From the NCBI RefSeq assembly GCF_034376685.1, contig NZ_JAXMJJ010000097.1, forward strand, positions 49,703-113,702: a stretch of DNA of 64,000 bases, in the 5' to 3' direction. The notes under the pieces were generated by a model. It ran no database searches, was not told where the DNA came from, and was given only the letters and a program-made list of their open reading frames with translations. Positions 50,527 through 59,820 of this stretch are shown one piece after another. Source of the DNA: Cypionkella sp034376685 (GTDB lineage: Bacteria; Pseudomonadota; Alphaproteobacteria; Rhodobacterales; Rhodobacteraceae). The translations under genes were made by a program, and so were the position numbers. Each line of letters opens with the position of its first letter. Within the stretch, counting starts at the first letter, position 1.

Positions 50527-51536
50527 GCGATGTTCTCAAACCGCTGATCGGCGTGGCAGCCACCCGCGCGCTGACCCGTGCCGAGGCTGAAGCCGCGTTC
50601 GGTGCCTTGTTCGATGGGGCCGCCACCCCCGCGCAAGTCGGCGGTTTCCTGATGGCGCTGCGGGTGCGTGGTGAGACGGTCGATGAGTATGCCGCCGCCG
50701 CTTCCGTGATGCGCAGCAAATGTAACGCCGTGCGCGCGCCTGCGGGGGCGATCGACATCGTTGGCACCGGCGGCGATGGCAAGGGCACGCTGAATATCTC
50801 GACCGCAACCGCCTTTGTGGTGGCAGGTGCAGGCGTGGTCGTCGCCAAACACGGCAACCGCAACCTGTCGTCGAAATCGGGTGCGGCCGATGCGCTGACC
50901 GAGATGGGCCTTAACGTCATGGTCGGCCCCGATGTCGTCGAACGCTGCCTGAACGAGGCGGGCATTGGCTTCATGATGGCCCCGATGCACCACCCCGCCA
51001 CCCGTCACGTCATGCCGGTGCGGGCTGAATTGGGCACCCGCACCATTTTCAACATCCTCGGCCCGCTGACCAATCCGGCGGGCGTCAAACGCCAGCTCAC
51101 CGGGGCATTTTCCGCAGCCCTGATCCGCCCGATGGCCGAAACCCTGCTGGCTTTGGGTTCAGAGAAAGCATGGCTTGTGCATGGCGGCGATGGCTCGGAT
51201 GAGATTTCCATCGCCGCCCCCACCGCCGTCGCCGCGTTGGAAAACGGTGCTGTGCGCGAGTTTACCCTGCATCCCGAAGACGCCGGGCTTCCGGTCTATC
51301 CGTTTGAGGCTATTCAAGGCGGCACGCCCGCTGAAAACGCCGTGGCCTTCCGCGCCCTGCTGGATGGCGCAAAAGGCGGCTTCCGCGATGCCGTGCTGCT
51401 GAATGCCGCCGCAGCCCTTGTGGTGGCGGACAAGGCCGCTACGTTGAAAGAAGGCGTTGAAATGGCGCAAGTTTCCATCGACTCCGGTGCCGCACGCGGC
51501 AAAATCGAGGCGCTGAAGCGTCTGACCAATCAATAG
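50523..51536 (+). CDS. trpD: Anthranilate phosphoribosyltransferase
   Basis: TrpD transfers phosphoribosyl from PRPP to anthranilate. The 337-residue protein has the PRPP-binding IVGTGGDGKGTLNISTATAF (about residues 79-98), KHGNRNLSSKSGAADALTEMG, and the FNILGPLTNPAGVKRQ motif. All family signatures are intact and length is normal. It overlaps trpG by four bases and is seven bases upstream of trpC. Confidence 0.96.
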   Translation: MSDVLKPLIGVAATRALTRAEAEAAFGALFDGAATPAQVGGFLMALRVRGETVDEYAAAASVMRSKCNAVRAPAGAIDIVGTGGDGKGTLNISTATAFVVAGAGVVVAKHGNRNLSSKSGAADALTEMGLNVMVGPDVVERCLNEAGIGFMMAPMHHPATRHVMPVRAELGTRTIFNILGPLTNPAGVKRQLTGAFSAALIRPMAETLLALGSEKAWLVHGGDGSDEISIAAPTAVAALENGAVREFTLHPEDAGLPVYPFEAIQGGTPAENAVAFRALLDGAKGGFRDAVLLNAAAALVVADKAATLKEGVEMAQVSIDSGAARGKIEALKRLTNQ

Positions 51537-51543
51537 GGCGCAT

Positions 51544-52356
51544 ATGACCACGATCCTGGACCGCATCAAAGCCTACAAGCTGGACGAAATCGCCGACCGC
51601 AAAGCGCAAGTCGCGCTGGCAGATCTGGAGCAAGCCGCCCGTGCGGCCCCACCGCCCCGCGGCTTTGCCAAGGCGCTGTCGACGGCCGCTCTTTCGGGCT
51701 ATGGCCTGATTGCCGAGATAAAGAAAGCCAGCCCGTCCAAAGGCTTGATCCGCGCTGATTTTCATCCGGCTGAACTTGCACAGGCGTACGAGGCGGGCGG
51801 TGCCACCTGTCTTTCCGTGCTAACAGATGCGCCGTCGTTTCAGGGTGCCGATGCGTTCCTGACCGCAGCCTCCGATGCAACCGCGCTGCCCTGCCTGCGC
51901 AAGGATTTCCTTTATGACCCCTATCAGGTCGTCGAATCCCGCGCCCTGCATGCCGATTGCATCCTGATCATCCTCGCCTCGCTGTCAGACGCCCAAGCCG
52001 CCGAGCTGGAGGCAGCCGCCATCGAGCAAGGCATGGATGTGCTGCTGGAAGTCCATGACCGCGCCGAACTGGATCGCGCCTGCCTGTTGAAATCGCCGCT
52101 GATGGGCATCAACAACCGCAATCTGCACACCTTTGAGGTGACGCTGGACACCACGCGCAAACTCGCCCGCTATGTGCCGGAAGATCGTCTGATCGTCTCG
52201 GAATCCGGTCTGTTCACCCCGTCTGATCTGGCGGATGTCGCGGCCTATGGCGCGCGCTGTTTCCTGATCGGTGAGGCGTTGATGCGGCAAGACGATGTGA
52301 CCGCCGCCACCCGCGCCATCCTCGCCAAACCGCTGTCGTCCGAGGCCGGGGCATGA
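51544..52356 (+). CDS. trpC: Indole-3-glycerol phosphate synthase
   Basis: TrpC closes the indole ring. The 270-residue TIM-barrel protein has the catalytic lysine in LIAEIKKASPSKGLIR (about residues 58-73), the CLRKDFLYDPYQV segment, MGINNRNLHTFEV, and the phosphate-binding SESGLF. It is monofunctional (no TrpF fusion). It overlaps moaC by four bases, tying tryptophan genes to cofactor genes. Confidence 0.96.
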   Translation: MTTILDRIKAYKLDEIADRKAQVALADLEQAARAAPPPRGFAKALSTAALSGYGLIAEIKKASPSKGLIRADFHPAELAQAYEAGGATCLSVLTDAPSFQGADAFLTAASDATALPCLRKDFLYDPYQVVESRALHADCILIILASLSDAQAAELEAAAIEQGMDVLLEVHDRAELDRACLLKSPLMGINNRNLHTFEVTLDTTRKLARYVPEDRLIVSESGLFTPSDLADVAAYGARCFLIGEALMRQDDVTAATRAILAKPLSSEAGA

Positions 52357-52844
52357 GCCAACCCGAAACTCGCCTGACACATTTCGACGATCAAGGCCGC
52401 GCGCATATGGTCGATGTCTCTGACAAGCCCGTCACCGCCCGGATCGCCGTGGCGCGGGGTGCTGTGAAAATGTCCGCCGAGACCTTGGCCTTGATCACCG
52501 AGGGCCGCGCGAAAAAGGGCGATGTGCTGGGGGTTGCGCGTCTGGCGGGCATCATGGCCGCGAAGAAAACCGCCGATCTGATCCCGTTGTGCCATCCGCT
52601 GCCGATCACCAAAGTCGCGCTCGATCTCACCGCCGATCCCGGCCTTCCCGGCATCGTGGTTGAGGCCACCGTCAAGACCGGGGGTCAGACCGGGGTTGAG
52701 ATGGAGGCGCTGACAGCGGTGTCTGTCGCCTGCCTGACCATCTACGATATGGTCAAGGCGGTCGAGAAATCCATGTCGATTGAAGGTATCCACCTAATCC
52801 TGAAAGATGGCGGAAAATCAGGACGATACGAGACAAAGCTATGA
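52353..52844 (+). CDS. moaC: Cyclic pyranopterin monophosphate synthase
   Basis: MoaC converts the rearranged GTP derivative into cyclic pyranopterin monophosphate in molybdenum cofactor synthesis. The 163-residue protein has VDVSDKPVTARIAVARG, GDVLGVARLAGIMAAKKTADLIPLCHPLP, and the TGVEMEALTAVSVACLTIYDM motif with active-site Lys/Glu/Asp residues. It overlaps trpC and moeA by four bases each. Confidence 0.96.
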   Translation: MSQPETRLTHFDDQGRAHMVDVSDKPVTARIAVARGAVKMSAETLALITEGRAKKGDVLGVARLAGIMAAKKTADLIPLCHPLPITKVALDLTADPGLPGIVVEATVKTGGQTGVEMEALTAVSVACLTIYDMVKAVEKSMSIEGIHLILKDGGKSGRYETKL

Positions 52845-54016
52845 TATCGGTTGAAGACGCCCTCGCCCGCTGCCTCGCCCTCACGGCCCTCACCGATACC
52901 GAAATCCTGCCGCTGCGGCGCGCTGGCAACCGTGTCATGGCGGTCCCTGCCATCGCACAGTTGACGCAACCGCCATTCGACGCCTCGGCGATGGACGGCT
53001 ATGCTGTGGGCCGCGCCGCCGTCGCGGGCGATAGCTTCACCGTGATCGGTGAATCCGGCGCAGGACACGCTTTTCAAGGCACGGTCCAACCCGATCAAGC
53101 CATCCGCATCTTCACCGGCGCGCCCTTGCCGCAAGGTGCCGTCAGCGTGGTGATTCAGGAAGAGATCGCGGCAACGGCCGATCAGATCACCCTGAAAATT
53201 GCCGCCAAAACCGGCGACAACATCCGCCCGCGCGGACAGGATTTCACGCTCGGTCAGGCGCTGTCTCCTCGCTTGCTGCGCCCCAACGACCTCGCCCTGC
53301 TGGCCGCGATGAACGTGCCCGAAGTCACCGTACGCCGCCGCCCCATCGTCGCCCTGATGGCATCGGGCGACGAATTGGTGATGCCCGGAGAAATTCCCGG
53401 CCCCGACCAGATCATCGCCTCCAACACCTTCGCCCTCGCCGCGATGGTCGAGGCTGCGGGTGGCGAGGCCCGTGTCCTGCCCATCGCCCGTGATACCGAA
53501 GCCTCTCTGCGCACGGTTTTCGCGCTGACCGAAGGCGCCGATCTGATCGTCACCAACGGCGGCGCGTCGGTGGGCGACCACGATCTGGTTGGCAAGGTTG
53601 CGGCCGACCTTGGGCTGGACCGCGCCTTCTGGCAAATCGCCATGCGCCCCGGCAAGCCGCTGATGGCCGGGAAAGTCTTGGGAATCCCGATGCTTGGCCT
53701 GCCCGGCAATCCGGTGTCCGCCATCGTCTGCGGCCATCTTTTCATGCTGCCGATGCTGAAAGCCATGCTGGGCCTGCCGCCCGAACCTCAGGTTCTCAGC
53801 GCCCGGCTTGGCAGCGATCAGCCCGCCAATGGCCCGCGCGATCACTATATGCGCGCCCGCCTGACGGTGGAAAATGGTCAGCCGACCGTGACCGCGTTTC
53901 AGCGTCAGGATTCCGCCCTGCTTACCATTCTGACCGAGGCCAACGCTCTGCTGATCCGGCCCAAAGGCGACGGCGTGCGCGGTACGGGTGAGATGGTAAG
54001 CTATATCCCGATCTGA
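52841..54016 (+). CDS. moeA: Molybdopterin molybdenumtransferase
   Basis: MoeA inserts molybdate into adenylated molybdopterin. The 391-residue protein has PFDASAMDGYAV (about residues 46-57), the domain III TNGGASVGDHDLVGKV signature, and the GLPGNPVSA motif with a C-terminal beta-barrel. It is complete. It ends the trpGDC-moaC-moeA run; lexA follows after 78 bases with its own SOS-controlled promoter. Confidence 0.95.
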   Translation: MISVEDALARCLALTALTDTEILPLRRAGNRVMAVPAIAQLTQPPFDASAMDGYAVGRAAVAGDSFTVIGESGAGHAFQGTVQPDQAIRIFTGAPLPQGAVSVVIQEEIAATADQITLKIAAKTGDNIRPRGQDFTLGQALSPRLLRPNDLALLAAMNVPEVTVRRRPIVALMASGDELVMPGEIPGPDQIIASNTFALAAMVEAAGGEARVLPIARDTEASLRTVFALTEGADLIVTNGGASVGDHDLVGKVAADLGLDRAFWQIAMRPGKPLMAGKVLGIPMLGLPGNPVSAIVCGHLFMLPMLKAMLGLPPEPQVLSARLGSDQPANGPRDHYMRARLTVENGQPTVTAFQRQDSALLTILTEANALLIRPKGDGVRGTGEMVSYIPI

Positions 54017-54034
54017 AACCTTGCGGCAAAACGC

Positions 54035-54063
54035 TTGACACAAAGCAAGAACACGGGCAGAAC
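54035..54063 (+). promoter_or_regulatory. SOS box and -35 element of lexA
   Basis: TTGACA at 54035-54040 is followed by GAAC-N7-GAAC at 54049-54063, which on the other strand is GTTC-N7-GTTC, the LexA-binding site of alphaproteobacteria. It lies 32 bases before the ATG, where bound LexA would block its own promoter. Confidence 0.88.
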
Positions 54064-54094
54064 ATAGCAACAACACCTGTATAAAGGCTGTGGC

Positions 54095-54781
54095 ATGCTG
54101 ACGCGTAAGCAACTGGAACTTCTGGATTTCATCAAGACCCGCATGGATAAAGACGGTGTTCCGCCGTCTTTTGATGAAATGAAAGATGCGTTGGATCTGC
54201 GCTCGAAATCCGGCATTCACCGCCTGATTACCGCGCTGGAAGAACGCGGTTTCATTCGTCGTCTGGCCCACCGCGCCCGTGCGCTGGAAATTCTGAAGCT
54301 GCCCGAAGCGATGGAGAAACCCGGTTTCTCGCCCAAGCTGATCAAGGGTGACAAGGTCGATCCGCCGCGCGAAGCCATGCCGATTGCGGCGGTCTATGCG
54401 ATGGAGCTGCCAGTGATGGGCCGCATCGCCGCCGGTGTTCCGATTGAAGCAATTTCGCATATTTCCCATCATGTCGCCGTGCCGGGCTCGATGCTTTCGG
54501 GCAACGGCCAGCACTATGCGCTTGAAGTCAAAGGCGATTCGATGATCGAAGCCGGGATCAACGATGGCGATATCGTGGTGATCCGCGAGCAAAACACCGC
54601 CGAGAATGGCGATATCGTCGTGGCCTTGGTCGAAGACGCCGAAGCCACGCTGAAGCGCTTTCGACGCCGCGGCAGCATGATTGCGCTGGAGGCTGCGAAC
54701 CCGGTCTATGAAACCCGCGTTTTCCCCGATCATATGGTGAAGGTACAGGGCCGTTTGGTCGGGTTGATCCGCAGTTACTGA
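54095..54781 (+). CDS. lexA: SOS repressor LexA
   Basis: LexA represses DNA-damage genes until RecA triggers its self-cleavage. The 228-residue protein has the N-terminal winged helix (MLTRKQLELLDFIKTRM to GFIRRLAHRARALEIL), the cleavage site Ala113-Gly114 in RIAAGVPIEA, and the Ser/Lys catalytic pair Ser149 (GDSMIEAG) and Lys187 (ATLKRF). All are intact. The SOS box upstream predicts autoregulation. Its end overlaps the convergent comEC end by seven bases. Confidence 0.97.
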   Translation: MLTRKQLELLDFIKTRMDKDGVPPSFDEMKDALDLRSKSGIHRLITALEERGFIRRLAHRARALEILKLPEAMEKPGFSPKLIKGDKVDPPREAMPIAAVYAMELPVMGRIAAGVPIEAISHISHHVAVPGSMLSGNGQHYALEVKGDSMIEAGINDGDIVVIREQNTAENGDIVVALVEDAEATLKRFRRRGSMIALEAANPVYETRVFPDHMVKVQGRLVGLIRSY

Positions 54782-56868
54782 TGCGCCAGCCGCGCGCGCG
54801 GTTTGGCATAACTGCGGTCCTGCCAGATCGGTTTGTCGGCCATCCAGATGCGCTGCACATCGCGCGCCGGATGAAGCTGCAGACGGCCGTCGCGCACGGA
54901 AAGCGCCAAAGCCCCGGTCTGATCCAGCATGTTGCGGTCAATCACCAGGCAACCCTGTGGCCCCGGCACAACCGGAGCAGCAGCCGCAGGTATGATCACC
55001 ACATCAGCCTGCGCACAGGCGGTGATCACCGCCTCTCCGGCAGCTTTGCCGCTGAGGGCGATGCTGCGCCAACCGTCCAACACGAAGGCGCGCGCGCCTT
55101 TCGGGCCGGAAAATCCCGGTCGCGCATAGGCCTCCGGTTGCACCGCCAGATCGCCGTCGCTTTGCAACCAGTTCTGTGCCGCAAACCGCGCGCCACGCTC
55201 GACCGACAGCGCCCGCCCGCCCGCGCCCATCAACCCAACCAGCGCGCCATCGCCAGAGATCAGCAGCGTCGGTCGCGTGGCGGCACTCCATAACACCAGG
55301 CTCACCGCCAGCGGCACTGCCGCCGCCCAACGCAGGTTTCCGCGCCACAGAATCGCCCAAACCCCGGCAAAGGTCAGCAGCGGGATCACCATTGGCCCCG
55401 GCCGTATGATCGCGGTCACAGCCCCGTCCAGCCCCGCAACCCAATGCGCGATAAACAAAATCCAGCGCCCCGCCTGCTCCATCAGCCACAGCGCGGGCGC
55501 TGCCAAACCGACAGGCGCCAACAAGGCCGCCAGCACACCCGCCGCCATCAGCAGCGACATCATCGGTACGGTCAGCAGATTGGCAAGCAGGCCATAATCG
55601 GTAAATCGGTTGAAGGTGGCAGCGGCAAAGGGCGCGGTCGCAGCCCCCGCCAGCACCGAAGTCAGCACCAGCGTAAACACCGGCATCAGCCAGCGCGGCA
55701 ATCTCTCGCGCAGAATCTGACGGTTCAAGGCCTGAAATCCCGCGATCAGCACCACGGTTGCGGCGAAAGACAGTTGAAACCCCGGTTCAAGCAAACTTTC
55801 CGGTCGCAGCAACAGCAACACCACTGCCGCCAGTGCCACCGAGCGCATCGTCAACGCGCGACGGTCCAGCAGCACCGCGCCCAGCATCACGCAGACCATC
55901 AGGAAGGCCCGCACCGTCGCCACATTTGCGCCCGACAGCAGCAAATAGAACAGCGCCACCGCAAAAGCCGCGACCGCCGCGACCTTTTTCGAATTTACCC
56001 GCAGCGCCACAGCTGGGATCGTAGCCAACCCATAGCGCAGCAAGGCGAACACAAAGCCGGTGATGAACGCCATGTTCATCCCCGAAATCGCCAGCAAATG
56101 CGCAAGGTTCGAATCGCGCAGCGCCTGCACGGTATCCAATGAAATTGCCGAGCGATCCCCCGTCATCGCCCCGGTGGCAAACGCACCCGCCTCAGACGGC
56201 ACCGCCGCGATCATTGCACGGCTCAGATCCGTGCGCAGCCGATTGATGGCTTGTGTGCCGGGGGCGGCCTCAGCCCATAGCAAGACCGGACTTCGGGTAT
56301 AGCCGACCGCACCCAATTGCTGAAAATAGGCCATTCGGCGGAAGTCAAAGCCACCCGGCTCGGCAGGCCCTTCCGGGGCGGCCAGAGAAGCCGTCAACAG
56401 AACAACCTGCCTCGGATCAACGCTGATCTCTTGGCCATGCAAGGAAATCCGCACATTCAGCGGTGTCTTGTCGCGTGGCATGTCTTGCAGCACCACGTGA
56501 TCCAGCGTGATCCGCAACGCATCCGACTGCGAGCGGTCAACATGGATCACCCGCCCCTGCACAGCGCCGTAATAACGATGCTCCAGCATCGGGGCCGCCA
56601 CCAGATGCGCGCGCAATCCCGCCGCCAGCACGCCCGCCAGCAGACAAGCCAGGATCACCAAAGGCGGATGCAACAGTTCCAGTCCCAGGCGATAGATGAC
56701 GATCAGCGCCAGAAACGCCGCAAAGCCCGCCGCGTAGAACGTCAGATCCGGCTCAAACGGCAGGGCAAACCAGAGCGCAATGCCGCAGCCCAGAAACACC
56801 GGCACCCAGGGAAACAGCAGTCCCCGCGCCTCGGCCAGCACCTGCAGCGGCCAGCGCAGGATGCGCAT
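54775..56868 (-). CDS. comEC: ComEC/Rec2 family DNA-uptake channel protein
   Basis: The 697-residue protein is a polytopic membrane protein with an N-terminal periplasmic OB-like region (about residues 85-200) and the competence domain signature HLLAISGMNMAFITGF. Many transmembrane helices and a C-terminal metallo-hydrolase-like remnant (LISGDGALVGLMGAGGRALSV) follow. ComEC carries one DNA strand across the inner membrane during transformation. The ATG given is uncertain: a GTG 24 bases upstream is also possible. It is divergent from gltX and overlaps the lexA end. Confidence 0.9.
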   Translation of the reverse strand: MRILRWPLQVLAEARGLLFPWVPVFLGCGIALWFALPFEPDLTFYAAGFAAFLALIVIYRLGLELLHPPLVILACLLAGVLAAGLRAHLVAAPMLEHRYYGAVQGRVIHVDRSQSDALRITLDHVVLQDMPRDKTPLNVRISLHGQEISVDPRQVVLLTASLAAPEGPAEPGGFDFRRMAYFQQLGAVGYTRSPVLLWAEAAPGTQAINRLRTDLSRAMIAAVPSEAGAFATGAMTGDRSAISLDTVQALRDSNLAHLLAISGMNMAFITGFVFALLRYGLATIPAVALRVNSKKVAAVAAFAVALFYLLLSGANVATVRAFLMVCVMLGAVLLDRRALTMRSVALAAVVLLLLRPESLLEPGFQLSFAATVVLIAGFQALNRQILRERLPRWLMPVFTLVLTSVLAGAATAPFAAATFNRFTDYGLLANLLTVPMMSLLMAAGVLAALLAPVGLAAPALWLMEQAGRWILFIAHWVAGLDGAVTAIIRPGPMVIPLLTFAGVWAILWRGNLRWAAAVPLAVSLVLWSAATRPTLLISGDGALVGLMGAGGRALSVERGARFAAQNWLQSDGDLAVQPEAYARPGFSGPKGARAFVLDGWRSIALSGKAAGEAVITACAQADVVIIPAAAAPVVPGPQGCLVIDRNMLDQTGALALSVRDGRLQLHPARDVQRIWMADKPIWQDRSYAKPRARLAHQ

Positions 56869-56968
56869 AACGTGAACACGGCGACCCGCCACCTTGTTTT
56901 GCCCCCCGCATTTGCCTAAAGCTGCCGCGATCCTACCTCCGCTAAGGTTTCTGAAAGGTTAACCCGAG

Positions 56969-58369
56969 ATGTCCCGCCCCGTAGTGACCCGCTTTGCCCC
57001 CTCGCCCACTGGCTATCTGCACATCGGCGGCGGACGCACGGCTTTGTTCAACTGGCTCTATGCGCGCGGCCGGGGTGGCAAATTCCTGTTGCGTATCGAG
57101 GATACCGACCGCGAACGGTCCACCCCCGAAGCCACCGCCGCTATTCTGCGCGGCCTGACCTGGCTGGGCTTGGATTGGGACGGCGAGGTGGTCAGCCAGT
57201 TTGAACGCAAAGACCGTCACGCCGAGGTCGCCTATGCGATGCTGGCCCGCGGCACTGCCTATAAGTGCTTCAGCACGCAGGAAGAAATCGCCGCCTTTCG
57301 CGCCGAGGCCGAAGCGCGCGGCAGCTATGCCCTGTTCCAAAGCCCGTGGCGCGACGCCGATCCCGCCACCTTCCCCGACGCGCCCTATGTGATCCGCATG
57401 AGGGCCCCGCGCACCGGCGAAACCGTGATCGAAGACACCGTGCAGGGCCGCGTGGTGATCCAGAATTCTTCGCTCGATGATATGATTTGTTTACGATCGG
57501 ATGCTACGCCGACCTATATGCTCGCCGTGGTGGTCGATGATCACGATATGGGCGTCACCCATGTTATCCGAGGGGATGATCACCTGAACAATGCCGCCCG
57601 CCAGCAGATGATCTATGATGCGATGGGCTGGGAAATTCCGGTCTGGGCGCATATTCCGCTGATTCATGGCCCGGATGGCAAGAAACTGTCGAAACGCCAC
57701 GGCGCCACCGGGGTCGAAGAATATCAGGCAATGGGCTACCCGGCGGCGGGGATGCGCAACTATCTGACGCGGCTTGGCTGGGCGCATGGCGATGCCGAGA
57801 TTTTCACCACCGATGAAGCTATCGCGATGTTTGATCTTGCGGGGATTGGCCGCGCCCCGGCCCGGCTCGATTTCAAAAAGCTGGAAAACACCTGCGGCCA
57901 TCACATTGCGATGAGCGATAATGCTGCACTGCTGCATGAATTGACCGCCTATCTGGCGGCGGCGGGCAAACCTGCCCTGACAAATGCGCAGAATGCTCTG
58001 CTCAAATCCGCACTCTACTGCGTGAAAGATCGCGCGAAGACCTTCCCTGATCTGCTTGAAAAGGCTCATTTTTCATTGATTTCGCGCCCTGTCCTAGCCG
58101 ATGAGGCTTCGGCAAAGGCGCTTGATACGGTATCCCGTGGTATACTGAAATCATTGACGCCGCAGCTGCGAAATGCTAGCTGGACAAAGGACGCGTTGGA
58201 GCCGATCCTGAACCATGCTGCCGCAGAAAATGGGATCGGCTTTGGCAAACTTGCCGCCCCGTTGCGCGCCGCACTGGCCGGGCGCAGCGCCACGCCCAGT
58301 GTGTATGACATGATGCTTGTCATCGGTCAGGAAGAGACGATTGCGCGGCTTGAGGATGCGGCGGCCTGA
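56969..58369 (+). CDS. gltX: Glutamyl-tRNA synthetase
   Basis: GltX charges tRNA-Glu (and in many alphaproteobacteria also tRNA-Gln, later amidated). The 466-residue class I synthetase has the HIGH-type motif in PSPTGYLHIGGG (residues 11-22) and the KMSKS-type KLSKR at residues 239-243, with the discriminating LNNAARQQ region between. Length is normal. A TTGCCT / TACCTC pair with 16-base spacing precedes it. Confidence 0.96.
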   Translation: MSRPVVTRFAPSPTGYLHIGGGRTALFNWLYARGRGGKFLLRIEDTDRERSTPEATAAILRGLTWLGLDWDGEVVSQFERKDRHAEVAYAMLARGTAYKCFSTQEEIAAFRAEAEARGSYALFQSPWRDADPATFPDAPYVIRMRAPRTGETVIEDTVQGRVVIQNSSLDDMICLRSDATPTYMLAVVVDDHDMGVTHVIRGDDHLNNAARQQMIYDAMGWEIPVWAHIPLIHGPDGKKLSKRHGATGVEEYQAMGYPAAGMRNYLTRLGWAHGDAEIFTTDEAIAMFDLAGIGRAPARLDFKKLENTCGHHIAMSDNAALLHELTAYLAAAGKPALTNAQNALLKSALYCVKDRAKTFPDLLEKAHFSLISRPVLADEASAKALDTVSRGILKSLTPQLRNASWTKDALEPILNHAAAENGIGFGKLAAPLRAALAGRSATPSVYDMMLVIGQEETIARLEDAAA

Positions 58370-58444
58370 TCCGCCCTCCCCCTGCCGGACCGGAACGCTG
58401 GCCAACCCTCTGCCGTAGGGATGGCCTTTATTGGGGGATGAAAG

Positions 58445-59740
58445 ATGGCCGAACAGACCAAGACTGCCACGCTAAGCCTTGACGGAAAATCCTACGACCT
58501 GCCGGTGTTCTCGCCGACCTTGGGCCCGGATGTCGTTGATATCCGCAAGCTTTATGACCAAGCTGATGTCTTTACCTTTGACCCCGGCTTCACCTCGACC
58601 GCCGCTTGCGAAAGTGCGATCACCTATATCGACGGTGACAAGGGCGAGTTGTTGCACCGCGGCTACCCGATCGAACAGCTGGCCAACAAATCGAGCTATC
58701 TCGAAATGTGTTTCCTGCTGCTCTACGGAGAGCTGCCGAATGCCGCACAACTGTCTGATTTTGAAGGCCGCGTCACCCGTCACACCATGGTGCACGAACA
58801 GATGCACAACTTCTTCCGCGGCTTCCGGCGGGACGCGCATCCGATGGCCACGATGGTCGGCGTGGTGGGTGCGATGTCGGCGTTCTATCACGACAGTTTG
58901 GACATCAACGATGAATGGCAGCGCGAGGTTGCCGCCATCCGCATGATCGCCAAACTGCCGACGATTGCCGCGATGGCCTATAAATACTCGGTCGGACAAC
59001 CCTTTGTTTATCCGAAGAATTCCCTGTCCTACTCGGGCAACTTCCTGAACATGTGTTTTGCTGTTCCGGCGGAAGATTATCATGTGAACCCGATTCTCGC
59101 CAAAGCGATGGACCGGATCATGATGCTGCACGCCGATCACGAGCAGAACGCATCGACCTCGACCGTGCGTCTGGCGGGCTCGTCAGGGGCCAATCCGTTT
59201 GCCTGTATCGCGGCTGGCATCGCTTGCCTTTGGGGTCCGGCGCATGGTGGCGCGAACCAAGCCTGCCTCGAAATGCTGCGCGAAATCGGCACCGTGGATC
59301 GCATCCCGGAATACATCGCCAAGGCCAAGGACAAGAACTCGGGTTTCCGCCTGATGGGCTTTGGCCACCGGGTTTATAAGAACTTCGATCCCCGCGCGAC
59401 GGTGATGAAGGAATCGGCGGATGAGGTGCTGGAGCTTCTGGGCATCCACAACAACCCGACCCTGCAAGTCGCCAAAGAACTGGAGCGGATCGCTTTGTCG
59501 GATGATTATTTCATCTCGAAAAAGCTGTATCCGAACGTCGATTTCTACTCGGGCATCATCCTCGATGCGATGGGCTTCCCGACCTCGATGTTCACGCCGA
59601 TCTTCGCGATTTCGCGTACCGTTGGCTGGATTTCGCAGTGGAAAGAGATGATCGCCGAGAAGAACCAGAAGATCGGTCGCCCGCGTCAGCTGTATATCGG
59701 CGAAAAGCAGCGCGATTACGTTGATGTGAAACATCGCTGA
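58445..59740 (+). CDS. gltA: Citrate synthase
   Basis: GltA condenses oxaloacetate and acetyl-CoA at the entry of the TCA cycle. The 431-residue type II enzyme has the substrate histidine in PAHGGANQACLEML, GFGHRVYKNFDPRA with the second histidine, and the catalytic aspartate in YPNVDFYSG. It is the large, NADH-responsive kind found in Proteobacteria. A perfect hairpin follows the stop. It is 75 bases after gltX and may share its transcript. Confidence 0.97.
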   Translation: MAEQTKTATLSLDGKSYDLPVFSPTLGPDVVDIRKLYDQADVFTFDPGFTSTAACESAITYIDGDKGELLHRGYPIEQLANKSSYLEMCFLLLYGELPNAAQLSDFEGRVTRHTMVHEQMHNFFRGFRRDAHPMATMVGVVGAMSAFYHDSLDINDEWQREVAAIRMIAKLPTIAAMAYKYSVGQPFVYPKNSLSYSGNFLNMCFAVPAEDYHVNPILAKAMDRIMMLHADHEQNASTSTVRLAGSSGANPFACIAAGIACLWGPAHGGANQACLEMLREIGTVDRIPEYIAKAKDKNSGFRLMGFGHRVYKNFDPRATVMKESADEVLELLGIHNNPTLQVAKELERIALSDDYFISKKLYPNVDFYSGIILDAMGFPTSMFTPIFAISRTVGWISQWKEMIAEKNQKIGRPRQLYIGEKQRDYVDVKHR

Positions 59741-59746
59741 ATGACC

Positions 59747-59770
59747 CAAGGGCGGCGCGAGCCGCCCTTG
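59747..59770 (+). terminator. Hairpin terminator of gltA
   Basis: Perfect 10-base arms CAAGGGCGGC and GCCGCCCTTG with a GCGA tetraloop, six bases after the stop; no T-run. Confidence 0.65.
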
Positions 59771-59820
59771 CCACTTCCCCGGCAAACTGCGACGTATCCC
59801 CCTGACTTTTGAGGATGCCC

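Noticed and set aside
52742..54733. 663-codon open frame antisense to moaC, moeA and lexA
   Set aside because: All three sense genes have complete catalytic motifs; the antisense frame is a GC-bias artefact.
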